A stretch of DNA of 64,000 bases from Euonymus europaeus. Lineage: Eukaryota; Streptophyta; Magnoliopsida; Celastrales; Celastraceae. Positions 22,753 through 37,200 of this stretch are shown here, one piece after another; position 1 is the first letter of the stretch; each line of letters opens with the position of its first letter. The translations under genes and the position numbers were made by a program. The DNA lies in contig OY756960.1 of the NCBI GenBank assembly GCA_963580455.1, positions 1,240,001-1,304,000 on the forward strand. The letters run 5' to 3'. Below the pieces are notes generated by a model. The model saw only the letters and a program-made list of their open reading frames with translations. It did not search any database and had not been told where the DNA came from.

Positions 22753-24942
22753 TTTCACCTAGTTAGCCGCGAAATGTGGTTTCTTTACGTAAACGGTTTT
22801 ATGAATATCCGTTGACTCCGAGTTCTGAATTCGGTGATTTTTAGCTTGATTTCACACTAATTTTCGAGCTCTACGATCCTGACGTTTCGGATTTTGATTT
22901 CAGAACTCATGGCTAGTTGGTCTCGTTTCACCTAGTTAGCCGCGGAATGTGGTTTTTTTACGTAAACGGTTTTATGAATATCCGTTGACTCCGAGTTCTG
23001 AATTCGGTGATTTTTAGCTTGATTTCACACTACTTTTCGAGCTCTACGATCCTGGCGTTTCGGATTTTGATTTCAGAACTCGTGGCTAGTTGGTCTCGTT
23101 TCACCTAGTTAGCCGCGAAATGTGGTTTCTTTACGTAAACGGTTTTATGAATATCCGTTGACTCCGAGTTCTGAATTCGGTGATTTTTAGCTTGATTTCA
23201 CACTACTTTTCGAGCTCTACAATCCTGGCGTTTCGGATTTTGATATCAGAACTCGTGGCTAGTAGGTCTCGTTTCACCTATTTAGCCGCGAAATGTGGTT
23301 TCTTTACGTTAACGGTTTTATGAATATCCGTTGACTCCGAGTTCTGAATTCGGTGATTTTTAGCTTGATTTCACACTACTTTTCGAGCTCTACGATCCTG
23401 GAATTTCGGATTTTGATTTCAGAACTCGTGGCCAGTTGGTCTCGTTTCACCTAGTTAGCCGCGAAATGTGGTTTCTTTACGTAAACGGTTTTATGAATAT
23501 CCGTTGACTCCGAGTTCTGAATTCGGTGATTTTTAGCATGATTTCACACTACTTTTTGAGCTCTACAATCCTGGCGTTTCGGATTTTGATTTCAGAACTC
23601 GTGGCTAGTTGGTCTCGTTTCACCTAGTTAGCCGCAAAATGTGGTTTCTTTACGTAAACGGTTTTATGAATATCCGTTGACTCCCAGTTCTGAATTCGGT
23701 GATTTTTAGCTTGATTACACACTACTTTTCGAGCTCTACGATCCTGGAGTTTCGGATTTTGATTTCAGAACTCGTGGCTAGTTGGTCTCGTTTCACCTAG
23801 TTAGCCGCGAAATGTGGTTTCTTTACGTAAACGGTTTTATGAATATCCGTTGACTCCGAGTTCTGAATTCTGTGACTTTTAGCTTGATTTCACACTACTT
23901 TTCGAGCTCTACAATCCTGGCGTTTCGGATTTCGATTTCAGAACTCGTGGCTAGTTGGTCTCGTTTCACCTGGTTAGCCGCGAAATGTGGTTTCTTTACG
24001 TAAACGGTTTTATGAATATCCGTTGACTCCGAGTTCTGAATTCGGTGATTTTTAGCTTGATTTCACACTACTTTTCAAGCTCTACAATCCTGGTGTTTCG
24101 GATTTTGATTTCAGAACTCGTGGCTAGTTGGTCTCGTTTCACCTAGTTAGCCGCGAAATGTGATTTCTTTACGTAAACGGTTTTATGAATATCCGTTGAC
24201 TCCGAGTTCTGAATTCGGCGATTTTTAGCTTGATTACACACTACTTTTCGAGCTCTACAATCCTGGAGTTTCGGATTTTGATTTCAGAACTCGTGGCTAG
24301 TTGGTCTCGTTTCACCTAGTTAGCCGCGAAATGTGGTTTCTTTACGTAAACGGTTTTATGAATATCCGTTGACTCCGAGTTCTGAATTCGGTGATTTTTA
24401 GCATGATTTCACACTACTTTTCGAGCTCTACAATACTGGCGTTTCGGATTTTGATTTCAGAACTCGTGGCTAGTTGGTCTCGTTTCACCTGGTTAGCCGC
24501 AAAATGTGGTTTCTTTACGTAAACGGTTTTATGAATATCCGTTGACTCCCAGTTCTGAATTCGGTGATTTTTAGCTTGATTACACACTAATTTTCGAGCT
24601 CTACGATCCTGGCGTTTCGGATTTTGATTTCAGAACTCGTGGCTAGTTGGTCTCGTTTCACCTAGTTAGCCGCGAAATGTGGTTTCTTTACGTAAACGGT
24701 TTTATGAATATCCGTTCACTCCGAGTTCTGAATTCTGTGATTTTTTGCTTGATTTCACACTACTTTTCGAGCTCTACAATCCTGGCGCTTCAGATTTTGA
24801 TTTCAGAACTCGTGGCTAGTAGGTCTCATTTCAACTAGTTAGCCGCGAAATGTGGTTTCTTTGCGTAAACGGTTTTATGAATATCCGTTGACTCCGAGTT
24901 CTGAATTCGGTGATTTTTAGATTGATTTCACACTACTTTTCG
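22753..24942 (+). repeat. 14-monomer-offset duplication, copy 2
   Basis: Second copy of 20331-22520. Differences noticed: aaacggtttt near 24523 where copy 1 has aaacagtttt, and ctggcgttt near 24610 where copy 1 has ctggagttt. Confidence 0.85.
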
Positions 24943-27410
24943 AGCTCTACGATCCTGGCGTTTCGGATTTTGATTTCAGAACTCGTGGCTAGTTGGTCTC
25001 GTTTCACCTAGTTAGCCGCAAAATGTGGTTTCTTTACGTAAACGGTTTTATGAATATCCGTTGACTCCGAGTTCTGAATTTGGTGATTTTTAGCTTGATT
25101 TCACACTACTTTTCGAGCTCTACGATCCTGGCATTTCGGATTTTGATTTCAGAACTCGTGGCTAGTTGGTCTCGTTTCACCTAGTTAGCCGCGAAATGTG
25201 GTTTCTTTACGTAAACGGTTTTATGAATATCCGTTGACTCCGAGTTCTGAATTCGGTGATTTTTAGCGTGATTTCACACTACTTTTCGAGCTCTACAATC
25301 CTGGCGTTTCGGATTTTGATTTCAGAACTCATGGCTAGTTGGTCTCGTTTCACCTAGTTAGCCGCGAAATGTGGTTTCTTTACGTAAACGGTTTTATGAA
25401 TATCCGTTGACTCCGAGTTCTGAATTCGGTGATTTTTAGCTTGATTTCACACTACTTTTCGAGCTCTACGATCCTGACGTTTCGGATTTTGATTTCAGAA
25501 CTCGTGGCTAGTTGGTCTCGTTTCACCTAGTTAGCCGCGAAATGTGGTTTCTTTACGTAAACGGTTTTATGAATATCCGTTGACTCCGAGTTCTGAATTC
25601 GGTGATTTTTAGCTTGATTTCACACTACTTTTCGAGCTCTACAATCCTGGCGTTTCGGATTTTGATTTCAGAACTCGTGTCTAGTAGGTCTCGTTTCACC
25701 TATTTAGCCGCGAAATGTGGTTTCTTTACGTAAACGGTTTTATGAATATCCGTTGACTCCGAGTTCTGAATTCGGTGATTTTTAACTTGATTTCACACTA
25801 CTTTTCGAGCTCTACGATCCTGGCATTTCGGATTTTGATTTTAGAACTCGTGGCTAGTTGGTCTCGTTTCACCTAGTTAGCCGCGAAATGTGGTTTTTTT
25901 ACGTAAACGGTTTTATGAATATCCGTTGACTCCGAGTTCTGAATTCGGTGATTTTTAGCGTGATTTCACACTACTTTTCGAGCTCTACAATCCTGGCGTT
26001 TCGGATTTTGATTTCAGAACTCATGGCTAGTTGGTCTCGTTTCACCTAGTTAGCCGCGAAATGTGGTTTCTTTACGTAAACGGTTTTATGAATATCCGTT
26101 GACTCCGAGTTCTGAATTCGGTGATTTTTAGCTTGATTTCACACTAATTTTCGAGCTCTACGATCCTGACGTTTCGGATTTTGATTTCAGAACTCATGGC
26201 TAGTTGGTCTCGTTTCACCTAGTTAGCCGCGGAATGTGTTTTTTTTACGTAAACGGTTTTATGAATATCCGTTGACTCCGAGTTCTGAATTCGGTGATTT
26301 TTAGCTTGATTTCACACTACTTTTCGAGCTCTACGATCCTGGCGTTTCGGATTTTGATTTCAGAACTCGTGTCTAGTAGGTCTCGTTTCACCTATTTAGC
26401 CGCGAAATGTGGTTTCTTTACGTAAACGGTTTTATGAATATCCGTTGACTCCGAGTTCTGAATTCGGTGATTTTTAACTTGATTTCACACTACTTTTCGA
26501 GCTCTACGATCCTGGCATTTCGGATTTTGATTTTGGAACTCGTGGCTAGTTGGTCTCGTTTCACCTAGTTAGCCGCGAAATGTGGTTTTTTTACGTAAAC
26601 GGTTTTATGAATATCCGTTGACTCCGAGTTCTGAATTCGGTGATTTTTACCGTGATTTCACACTACTTTTCGAGCTCTACAATCCTGGCGTTTCGGATTT
26701 TGATTTCAGAACTCGTGGCTAGTTGGTCTCGTTTCACCAATTTAGCCGCGAAATGTGGTTTCTTTACGTAAACGGTTTTATGAATATCCGTTGACTCCGA
26801 GTTCTGAATTCGGTGATTTTTAGCTTGATTTCACACTACTTTTCGAGCTCTACGATCCTGGCGTTTCGGATTTTGATTTCAGAACTCGTGGCTAGTTGGT
26901 CTCGTTTCACCTAGTTAGCCGCGAAATGTGGTTTCTTTACGTAAACGGTTTTATGAATATCCGTTGACTCCGAGTTCTGAATTCGGTGATTTTTAGCGTG
27001 ATTTCACACTACTTTTCGAGCTCTACAATCCTGGCGTTTCGGATTTTGATTTCATAACTCGTAGCTAGTTGGTCTCGTTTCACCTATTTAGCCGCGAAAT
27101 GTGGTTTCTTTACGTAAACGGTTTTATGAATATCCGTTGACTCCGAGTTCTGAATTCGGTGATTTTTAGCTTGATTTCACACTAATTTTCGAGCTCTACG
27201 ATCCTGACGTTTCGGATTTTGATTTCAGAACTCATGGCTAGTTGGTCTCGTTTCACCTAGTTAGCCGCGGAATGTGGTTTTTTTACGTAAACGGTTTTAT
27301 GAATATCCGTTGACTCCGAGTTCTGAATTCGGTGATTTTTAGCTTGATTTCACACTACTTTTCGAGCTCTACGATCCTGGCATTTCGGATTTTGATTTCA
27401 GAACTCGTGG
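24943..27410 (+). repeat. Satellite mosaic with 4-monomer offset
   Basis: cgtgtctagtagg occurs at 25676 and 26368 (692 bp, 4 monomers), each followed by tttttaacttg. The ctgacgtttcgg plus actcatgg pair recurs several times. No other element is seen. Confidence 0.65.
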
Positions 27411-28740
27411 CTAGTTGGTCTCGTTTCACCTAGTTAGCCGCGAAATGTGGTTTCTTTACGTAAACAGTTTTATGAATATCCGTTGACTCCGAGTTCTGAA
27501 TTCGGTGATTTTTAGCTTGATTTCACACTACTTTTCGAGCTCTACAATCCTGGAATTTGGGATTTTGATTTCAGAACTCGTGGATAGTAGGCCTCGTTTC
27601 ACCTAGTTAGCCGCGAAATGTGGTTTCTTTATGTAAACGGTTTTATGAATATCCGTTGACTCCGAGTTCTGAATTCGGTGATTTTTAGCTTGATTTCACA
27701 CTACTTTTCGAGCTCTACGATCCTGGCGTTTCGGATGTTGATTTCAGAACTCGTGGCTAGTTGGTCTCGTTTCACCTAGTTAGCCGCGAAATGTGGTTTC
27801 TTTACGTAAACGGTTTTATGAATATCCGTTGACTCCGAGTTCTGAATTCGGTGATTTTTAGCTTGATTTCACACTACTTTTCGAGCTCTACAATCCTGGC
27901 GTTTTGGATTTTGATTTCAGAACTCGTGGCTAGTAGGTATCGTTTCACCTAGTTAGCCGCGAAATGTGGTTTCTTTACGTAAACGGTTTTATGAATATCC
28001 GTTGACTCCGAGTTCTGAATTCGGTGATTTTTAGCTTGATTTCACACTACTTTTCGAGCTCTACGATCCTGGTGTTTCGGATTTTGATTTCAGAACTCGT
28101 GGCTAGTTGGTCTCGTTTCACCTAGTTAGCCGCGAAATGTGGTTTCTTTACGTAAACAGTTTTATGAATATCCGTTGACTCCGAGTTCTGAATTCGGTGA
28201 TTTTTAGCTTGATTTCACACTACTTTTCGAGCTCTACAATCCTGGCATTTGGGATTTTGATTTCAGAACTCGTGGATAGTAGGCCTCGTTTCACCTAGTT
28301 AGCCGCGAAATGTGGTTTCTTTATGTAAACGGTTTTATGAATATCCGTTGACTCCGAGTTCTGAATTCGGTGATTTTTAGCTTGATTTCACACTACTTTT
28401 CGAGCTCTACGATCCTGGCGTTTCGGATTTTGATTTCAGAACTCGTGGCTAGTTGGTCTCGTTTCACCTAGTTAGCCGCGAAATGTGGTTTCTTTACGTA
28501 AACGGTTTTATGAATATCCGTTGACTCCGAGTTCTGAATTCGGTGATTTTTAGCTTGATTTCACACTACTTTTCGAGCTCTACAATCCTGGCGTTTCGGA
28601 TTTTGATTTCAGAACTCGTGGCTAGTAGGTCTCGTTTCACCTAGTTAGCCGCGAAATGTGGTTTCTTTACGTAAACGGTTTTATGAATATCCGTTGACTC
28701 CGAGTTCTGAATTCGGTGATTTTTAGCTTGATTTCACACT
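27411..28740 (+). repeat. Satellite segment with tggatagtaggcctc marker, 4-monomer step
   Basis: tggatagtaggcctc occurs at 27581 and 28273 (692 bp), both downstream of aaacagtttt. A third copy at 31387 is 3114 bp (18 monomers) further on. aggcct creates a StuI site not found in the consensus. Confidence 0.75.
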
Positions 28741-31700
28741 ACTTTTTGTGCTCTACAATCCTGGCGTTTCGGATTTTGATTTCAGAACTCGTGGCTAGTA
28801 GGTCTCGTTTCACCTAGTTAGCCGAGAAATGTGGTTTCTTTACGTAAACGGTTTTATGAATATCCGTTGACTCCGAGTTCTGAATTCGGTAATTTTTAGC
28901 TTGATTTCACACTACTTTTCGAGCTCTACAATCCTGGATTTTCGGATTTTGATTTCAGAACTCGTGGCTAGTAGGTCTCGTTTCACCTAGTTGGCCGCGA
29001 AATGTGGTTTCTTTACGTAAACGGTTTTATGAATATCAGTTGACTCCGAGTTCTGAATTCGGTGATTTTTAGCTTGATTTCACACTAATTTTCGAGCTCT
29101 ACGATCCTGACGTTTCGGATTTTGATTTCAGAACTCATGGCTAGTTGGTCTCGTTTCACCTAGTTAGCCGCGAAATGTGGTTTCTTTACGTAAACGGTTT
29201 TATGAATATCCGTTGACTCCGAGTTCTGAATTCGGTGATTTTTAGCTTGATTTCACACCACTTTTCGAGCTCTACGATCCTGACATTTCGGATTTTGATT
29301 TCAGAACTCGTGGCTAGTTGGTCTCGTTTCACCTAGTTAGCCGCGAAATGTGGTTTCTTTACGTAAACGGTTTTATGAATATCCGTTGACTCCGAGTTCT
29401 GAATTCGGTGATTTTTAGCTTGATTTCACACTACTTTTCGAGCTCTACAATCCTGGCGTTTCGGATTTTGATATCAGAACTCGTGGCTAGTAGGTCTCGT
29501 TTCACCTATTTAGCCGCGAAATGTGGTTTCTTTACGTAAACGGTTTTATGAATATCCGTTGACTCCGAGTTCTGAATTCGGTGATTTTTAACTTGATTTC
29601 ACACTACTTTTCGAGCTCTACGATCCTGGCATTTCGGATTTTGATTTCAGAACTCGTGGCTAGTTGGTCTCGTTTCACCTAGTTAGCCGCGAAATGTGGT
29701 TTTTTTACGTAAACGGTTTTATGAATATCCGTTGACTCCGAGTTCTGAATTCGGTGATTTTTAGCGTGATTTCACACTACTTTTCGAGCTCTACAATCCT
29801 AGCGTTTCGGATTTTGATTTCAGAACTCGTGGCTAGTTGGTCTCGTTTCACCTATTTAGCCGCGAAATGTGGTTTCTTTACGTAAACGGTTTTATGAATA
29901 TCCGTTGACTCCGAGTTCTGAATTCGGTGATTTTTAGCTTGATTTCACACTAATTTTCGAGCTCTACGATCCTGACGTTTCGGATTTTGATTTCAGAACT
30001 CGTGGCTAGTTGGTCTCGTTTCACCTAGTTAGCCGCGAAATGTGGTTTCTTTACGTAAACGGTTTTATGAATATCCGTTGACTCCGAGTTCTGAATTCGG
30101 TGATTTTTAGCTTGATTTCACACTACTTTTCGAGCTCTACGATCCTGGCATTTCGGATTTTGATTTCAGAACTCGTGGCTAGTTGGTCTCGTTTCACCTA
30201 GTTAGCCGCGAAATGTGGTTTTTTTACGTAAACGGTTTTATGAATATCCGTTGACTCCGAGTTCTGAATTCGGTGATTTTTAGCGTGATTTCACACTACT
30301 TTTCGAGCTCTACAATCCTGGCGTTTTGGATTTTGATTTCAGAACTCGTGGCTAGTTGGTCTCGTTTCACCTAGTTAGCCGCGAAATGTGGTTTTTTTAC
30401 GTAAACGGTTTTATGAATATCCGTTGACTCCGAGTTCTGAATTCGGTGATTTTTAGCTTGATTTCAAACTACTTTTTGTGCTCTACAATCCTGGCGTTTC
30501 GGATTTTGATTTCAGAACTCGTGGCTAGTAGGTCTCGTTTCACCTAGTTAGCCGAGAAATGTGGTTTCTTTACGTAAACGGTTTTATGAATATCCGTTGA
30601 CTCCGAGTTCTGAATTCGGTGATTTTTAGCTTGATTTCACACTAATTTTCGAGCTCTACGATCCTGACGTTTCGGATTTTGATTTCAGAACTCATGGCTA
30701 GTTGGTCTCGTTTCACCTAGTTAGCCGCGAAATGTGGTTTCTTTACGTAAACGGTTTTATGAATATCCGTTGACTCCGAGTTCTGAATTCGGTGATTTTT
30801 AGCTTGATTTCACACTACTTTTCGAGCTCTACGATCCTGACGTTTCGGATTTTGATTTCAGAACTCGTGGCTAGTTGGTCTCGTTTCACCTAGTTAGCCG
30901 CGAAATGTGGTTTTTTTACGTAAACGGTTTTATGAATATCCGTTGACTCCGAGTTCTGAATTCGGTGATTTTTAGCGTGATTTCACACTACTTTTCGAGC
31001 TCTACGATCCTGGAGTTTCGGATTTTGATTTCAGAACTTGTGGCTAGTTGGTCTCGTTTCACCTATTTAGCCGCAAAATGTGGTTTCTTTACGTAAACGG
31101 TTTTATGAATATCCGTTGACTCCGAGTTCTGAATTCGGTGATTTTTAGCTTGATTTCACACTACTTTTCGAGCTCTACGATCCTGGCGTTTCGGATTTTG
31201 ATTTCAGAACTCGTGGCTAGTTGGTCTCGTTTCACCTAGTTAGCCGCGAAATGTGGTTTCTTTACGTAAACAGTTTTATGAATATCCGTTGACTCCGAGT
31301 TCTGAATTCGGTGATTTTTAGCTTGATTTCACACTACTTTTCGAGCTCTACAATCCTGGCATTTGGGATTTTGATTTCAGAACTCGTGGATAGTAGGCCT
31401 CGTTTCACCTAGTTAGCCGCGAAATGTGGTTTCTTTATGTAAACGGTTTTATGAATATCCGTTGACTCCGAGTTCTGAATTCGGTGATTTTTAGCTTGAT
31501 TTCACACTACTTTTCGAGCTCTACGATCCTGGCGTTTCGGATTTTGATTTCAGAACTCGTGGCTAGTTGGTCTCGTTTCACCTAGTTAGCCGCGAAATGT
31601 GGTTTCTTTACGTAAACGGTTTTATGAATATCCGTTGACTCCGAGTTCTGAATTCGGTGATTTTTAGCTTGATTTCACACTACTTTTCGAGCTCTACGAT

Positions 31701-32850
31701 CCTGGCATTTCGGATTTTGATTTTCAAACTCGTGGCTAGTAGGTCTCGTTTCACCTAGTTAGCCGAGAAATGTGGTTTCTTTACGTAAACGGTTTTATGA
31801 ATATCCGTTGACTCCGAGTTCTGAATTCGGTGATTTTTAGCTTGATTTCATACTAATTTTCGAGCTCTACGATCCTGACGTTTCGGATTTTGATTTCAGA
31901 ACTCATGGCATGTTGGTCTCGTTTCACCTAGTTAGCCGCGAAATGTGGTTTCTTTACGTAAACGGTTTTATGAATATCCGTTGACTCCGAGTTCTGAATT
32001 CGGTGATTTTTAGCTTGATTTCACACTACTTTTCGAGCTCTACGATCCTGACGTTTCGGATTTTGATTTCAGAACTCGTGGCTAGTTGGTCTCGTTTCAC
32101 CTAGTTAGCCGCGAAATGTGGTTTCTTTACGTAAACGGTTTTATGAATATCCGTTGACTCCGAGTTCTGAATTCGGTGATTTTTAGCTTGATTTCACACT
32201 ACTTTTCGAGCTCTACGATCCTGGCGTTTCGGATTTTGATTTCAGAACTCGTGGCTAGTTGGTCTCGTTTCACCTGGTTAGCCGCGAAATGTGGTTTCTT
32301 TACGTAAACGGTTTTATGAATATCCGTTCACTCCGAGTTCTGAATTCGGTGATTTTTAGCTTGATTTCACACTACTTTTCGAGCTCTAAAATCCTGGCGT
32401 TTCAGATTTTGATTTCAGAACTCGTGGCTAGTAGGTCTCATTTCAACTAGTTAGCCGCGAAATGTGGTTTCTTTGCGTAAACGGTTTTATGAATATCCGT
32501 TGACTCCGAGTTCTGAATTCGGTGATTTTTAGCTTGATTTCACACTACTTTTCGAGCTCTACGATCCTGGCGTTTCGGATTTTGATTTCAGAACTCTTGG
32601 CTAGTTGGTCTCGTTTCACCTAGTTAGCCGCGAAATGTGGTTTCTTTACGTAAACGGTTTTATGAATATCCGTTGACTCCGAGTTCTGAATTTGGTGATT
32701 TTTAGCTTGATTTCACACTACTTTTCGAGCTCTACGATCCTGGCATTTCGGATTTTGATTTCAGAACTCGTGGCTAGTTGGTCTCGTTTCACCTAGTTAG
32801 CCGCGAAATGTGGTTTCTTTACGTAAACGGTTTTATGAATATCCGTTGAC
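28741..32850 (+). repeat. Satellite mosaic with 9- and 10-monomer offsets
   Basis: actttttgtg occurs at 28741 and 30471, and gccgagaaat at 28821 and 30551 (1730 bp, 10 monomers). ctgacg plus actcatgg occurs at 29107 and 30664 (1557 bp, 9 monomers). The shift by one monomer implies a single-monomer loss or gain inside the duplicated block. gattttcaaactcg at 31718 is a substitution variant, not an indel. Confidence 0.65.
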
Positions 32851-34249
32851 TCCGAGGTCTGAATTCGGTGATTTTTAGCTTGATTTCACACTACTTTTCG
32901 AGCTCTACGATCCTGGAGTTTCGGATTTTTATTTCAGAACTCGTGGCTAGTTGGTCTCGTTTCACCTAGTTAGCCGCGAAATGTGGTTTCTTTACGTAAA
33001 CGGTTTTATGAATATCCGTTGACTCCGAGTTCTGAATTCGGTGATTTTTAGCGTGATTTCACACTACTTTTCGAGCTCTACAATCCTGGCGTTTCGGATT
33101 TTGATTTCAGAACTCAGAGCTAGTTGGTCTCGTTTCACCTATTTAGCCGCGAAATGTGGTTTCTTTACGTAAACGGTTTTATGAATATCCGTTGACTCCG
33201 AGTTCTGAATTCGGTGATTTTTAGCTTGATTTTACACTAATTTTCGAGTTCTACGATCCTGACGTTTCGGATTTTGATTTCAGAACTCATGGCTAGTTGG
33301 TCTCGTTTCACCTAGTTAGCCGCGAAATGTGGTTTCTTTACGTAAACGGTTTTATGAATATCCGTTGACTCCGAGTTCTGAATTCGGTGATTTTTAGCTC
33401 GATTTCACACTACTTTTCGAGCTCTACGATCCTGGCGTTTCGGATTTTGATTTCAGAACTCGTGGCTAGTTGGTCTCGTTTCACCTAGTTAGCCGCGAAA
33501 TGTGGTTTCTTTACGTAAACGGTTTTATGAATATCCGTTGACTCCGAGTTCTGAATTCGGTGATTTTTAGCTTGATTTCACACTACTTTTCGAGCTCTAC
33601 AATCCTGGCGTTTCGGATTTTTATTTCAGAACTCGTGGCTAGTAGGTCTCGTTTCACTTAGTTAGCCGCGAAATGTGGTTTCTTTACGTAAACGGTTTTA
33701 TGAAAATCCGTTGACTCCGAGTTCTGAATTCGGTGATTTTTAGCTTGATTTCACACTACTTTTCGAGCTCTACGATCCTGGCATTTCGGATTTTGATTTC
33801 AGAACTCGTGGCTAGTAGGTCTCGTTTCACCTATTTAGCCGCGAAATGTGGTTTCTTTACGTAAACGGTTTTATGAATATCCGTTGACTCCGAGTTCTGA
33901 ATTCGGTGATTTTTAGCTTGATTTCACACTCCATTTCGAGCTCTACGATCCTGGCGTTTCGGATTTTGATTTCAGAACTCGTGGCTAGTTGGTCTCGTTT
34001 CACCTAGTTAGGCGCGAAATGTGGTTTCTCTACGTAAACGGTTTTATGAATATCCGTTGACTCCGAGTTCTGAATTCGGTGATTTTTAGCTTGATTTCAC
34101 ACTAATTTTCGAGCTCTACGATCCTGGCATTTCGGAGTTTGATTTCAGAACTCGTGGCTAGTTGGTCTCGTTTCACCTAGTTAGCCGCGAAATGTGGTTT
34201 CTTTACGTAAACGGTTTTATGAATATCCGTTGACTCCGAGTTCTGAATT
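32851..34249 (+). repeat. Block A, copy 1
   Basis: Begins at or before the variant tccgaggtct (32851). It carries gattttacactaattttcg (33228) and cactccattt (33927). The same markers occur at 53261, 53638 and 54164, offset 20410 bp and then 20237 bp, so one monomer differs between copies. Confidence 0.7.
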
Positions 34250-37200
34250 CGGTGATTTTTAGCTTGATTTCACACTACTTTTCGAGCTCTACAATCCTGG
34301 CATTTCGGATTTTGATTTCAGAACTCGTGGCTAGTTGGTCTCTTTTCACCTAGTTAGCCGCGAAATGTGGTTTCTTTACGTAAACGGTTTTATGAATATC
34401 CGTTGAGTCCGAGTTCTGAATTCGGTGATTTTTAGCTTGATTTCACACTACTTTTCGAGCTCTACAATCCTGGCGTTTCGGATTTTGATTTCAGAACTCG
34501 TGGCTAAATGGTCTCGTTTCACCTAGTTAGCCGCGAAATGTGGTTTCTTTACGTAAACGATTTTATGAATATCCGTTGACTCCGAGTTCTGAATTCGGTG
34601 ATTTTTAGCTTGATTACACACTACTTTTCGAGCTCTACGATCCTGGGGTTTCGGATTTTGATTTCAGAACTCGTGGCTAGTTGGTATCGTTTCACCTATT
34701 TAGCTGCGAAATTTGGTTTCTTTACGTAAACGGTTTTATGAATATCCGTTGACTCCGAGTTCTGAATTCGCTGATTTTTAGTTTGATTTCACACTACTTT
34801 TCGAGCTCTACAATCCTGGCGTTTCGGATTTTGATTTCAGAACTCGTGGCTAGTAGGTCTTGTTTCACCTAGTTAGCCGCGAAATTTGGTTTCTTTACGT
34901 AAACGGTTTTATGAATATCCGTTGACTCCGAGTTCTGAATTCGGTGATTTTTAGCTTGATTACACATTACTTTTCGAGCTCTACGATCCTGGCGTTTCGG
35001 ATTTTGATTTCAGAACTCGTGTCTAGTTGGTCTCGTTTCACCTAGTTAGCCGCGAAATGTGGTTTCTTTACGTAAACGGTTTTATGAATATCCGTTGACT
35101 CCGAGTTCTGAATTCGGTGATTTTTAGCTTGATTTCACACTACTTTTCGAGCTCTACAATCCTGGCGTTTCGGATTTTGATTTCAGAACTCGTGGATAGT
35201 AGGTCTCGTTTCACCTAGTTAGCCGCGAAATGTGGTTTCTTTACGTAAACGGTTTTATGAATATCCGTTGACTCCGAGTTCTGAATTCGGTGATTTTTAG
35301 CTTGATTTCACACTACTTTTCGAGCTCTACGATCCTGGCATTTCGGATTTTGATTTCAAAACTCGTGGCTAGTTGGTCTCGTTTCACCTAGTTAGCCGCG
35401 AAATGTGGTTTCTTTACGTAAACGGTTTTATGAATATCCGTTGACTCCGAGTTCTGAATTCGGTGATTTTTAGCTTGATTTCACACTAATTTTCGAGCTC
35501 TACGATCCTGGCATTTCGGATTTTGATTTCAGAACTCGTGGCTAGTTGGTCTCGTTTCATCTAGTTAGCCGCGAAATGTGGTTTCTTTACGTAAACGGTT
35601 TTATGAATATCCGTTGACTCCGAGTTCTGAATTCGGTGATTTTTAGCTTGATTTCACACTACTTTTCGAGCTCTACGATCCTGGCATTTCGGATTTTGAT
35701 TTCAAAACTCGTGGCTAGTTGGTCTCGTTTCACCTAGTTAGCCGCGAAATGTGGTTTCTTTACGTAAACGGTTTTATGAATATCCGTTGACTCCGAGTTC
35801 TGAATTCGGTGATTTTTAGCTTGATTTCACACTAATTTTCGAGCTCTACGATCCTGGCATTTCGGATTTTGATTTCAGAACTCGTGGCTAGTTGGTCTCG
35901 TTTCACCTAGTTAGCCGCGAAATGTGGTTTCTTTACGTAAACGGTTTTATGAATATCCGTTGACTCCGAGTTCTGAATTCGGTGATTTTTAGCTTGATTT
36001 CACACTACTTTTCGAGCTCTACGATCCTGGCGTTTCGGATTTTGATTTCAGAACTCGTGGCTAGTTGGTCTCGTTTCACCTAGTTAGCCGCGAAATGTGG
36101 TTTCTTTACGTAAACGGTTTTATGAATATCCGTTGACTCCGAGTTCTGAATTCGGTGATTTTTAGCTTGATTTCACACTAATTTTCGAGCTCTACGATCC
36201 TGGCGTTTCGGATTTTGATTTCAGAACTCGTGGCTAGTTGGTCTCGTTTCACCTATTTAGCCGCGAAATGTGGTTTCTTTACGTAAACGGTTTTATGAAT
36301 ATCCGTTGACTCCGAGTTCTGAATTCGGTGATTTTTAGCTTGATTTCACACTACTTTTCGAGCTCTACAATCCTGGCGTTTCGGATTTTTATTTCAGAAC
36401 TCGTGGCTAGTAGGTCTCGTTTCACTTAGTTAGCCGCGAAATGTGGTTTCTTTACGTAAACTGTTTTATGAAAATCCGTTGACTCCGAGTTCTGAATTCG
36501 GTGATTTTTAGCTTGATTTCACACTACTTTTTGAGCTCTACGATCCTGGCATTTCGGATTTTGATTTCAGAACTCGTGGCTAGTTGGTCTCTTTTCACCT
36601 AGTTAGCCGCGAAATGTGGTTTCTTTACGTAAACGGTTTTATGAATATCCGTTGAGTCCGAGTTCTGAATTCGGTGATTTTTAGCTTGATTTCACACTAC
36701 TTTTCGAGCTCTACAATCCTGGCGTTTCGGATTTTGATTTTCAGAACTCGTGGCTAGTTGGTCTCGTTTCACCTAGTTAGCCGCGAAATGTGGTTTCTTT
36801 ACGTAAACGATTTTATGAATATCCGTTGACTCCGAGTTCTGAATTCGGTGATTTTTAGCTTGATTACACACTACTTTTCGAGCTCTACGATCCTGGGGTT
36901 TCGGATTTTGATTTCAGAACTCGTGGCTAGTTGGTCTTGTTTCACCTATTTAGCCGCGAAATTTGGTTTCTTTACGTAAACGGTTTTATGAATATCCGTT
37001 GACTCCGAGTTCTGAATTCGCTGATTTTTAGTTTGATTTCACACTACTTTTCGAGCTCTACAATCCTGGCGTTTCGGATTTTGATTTCAGAACTCGTGGC
37101 TAGTAGGTCTTGTTTCACCTAGTTAGCCGCGAAATGTGGTTTCTTTACGTAAACGGTTTTATGAATATCCGTTGACTCCGAGTTCTGAATTCGGTGATTT

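Noticed and set aside
31718..31733. Apparent insertion gattttcaaactcg
   Set aside because: The monomer keeps its 173-bp length here; it is a pair of substitutions that only resembles the true T insertions at 36738 and elsewhere.
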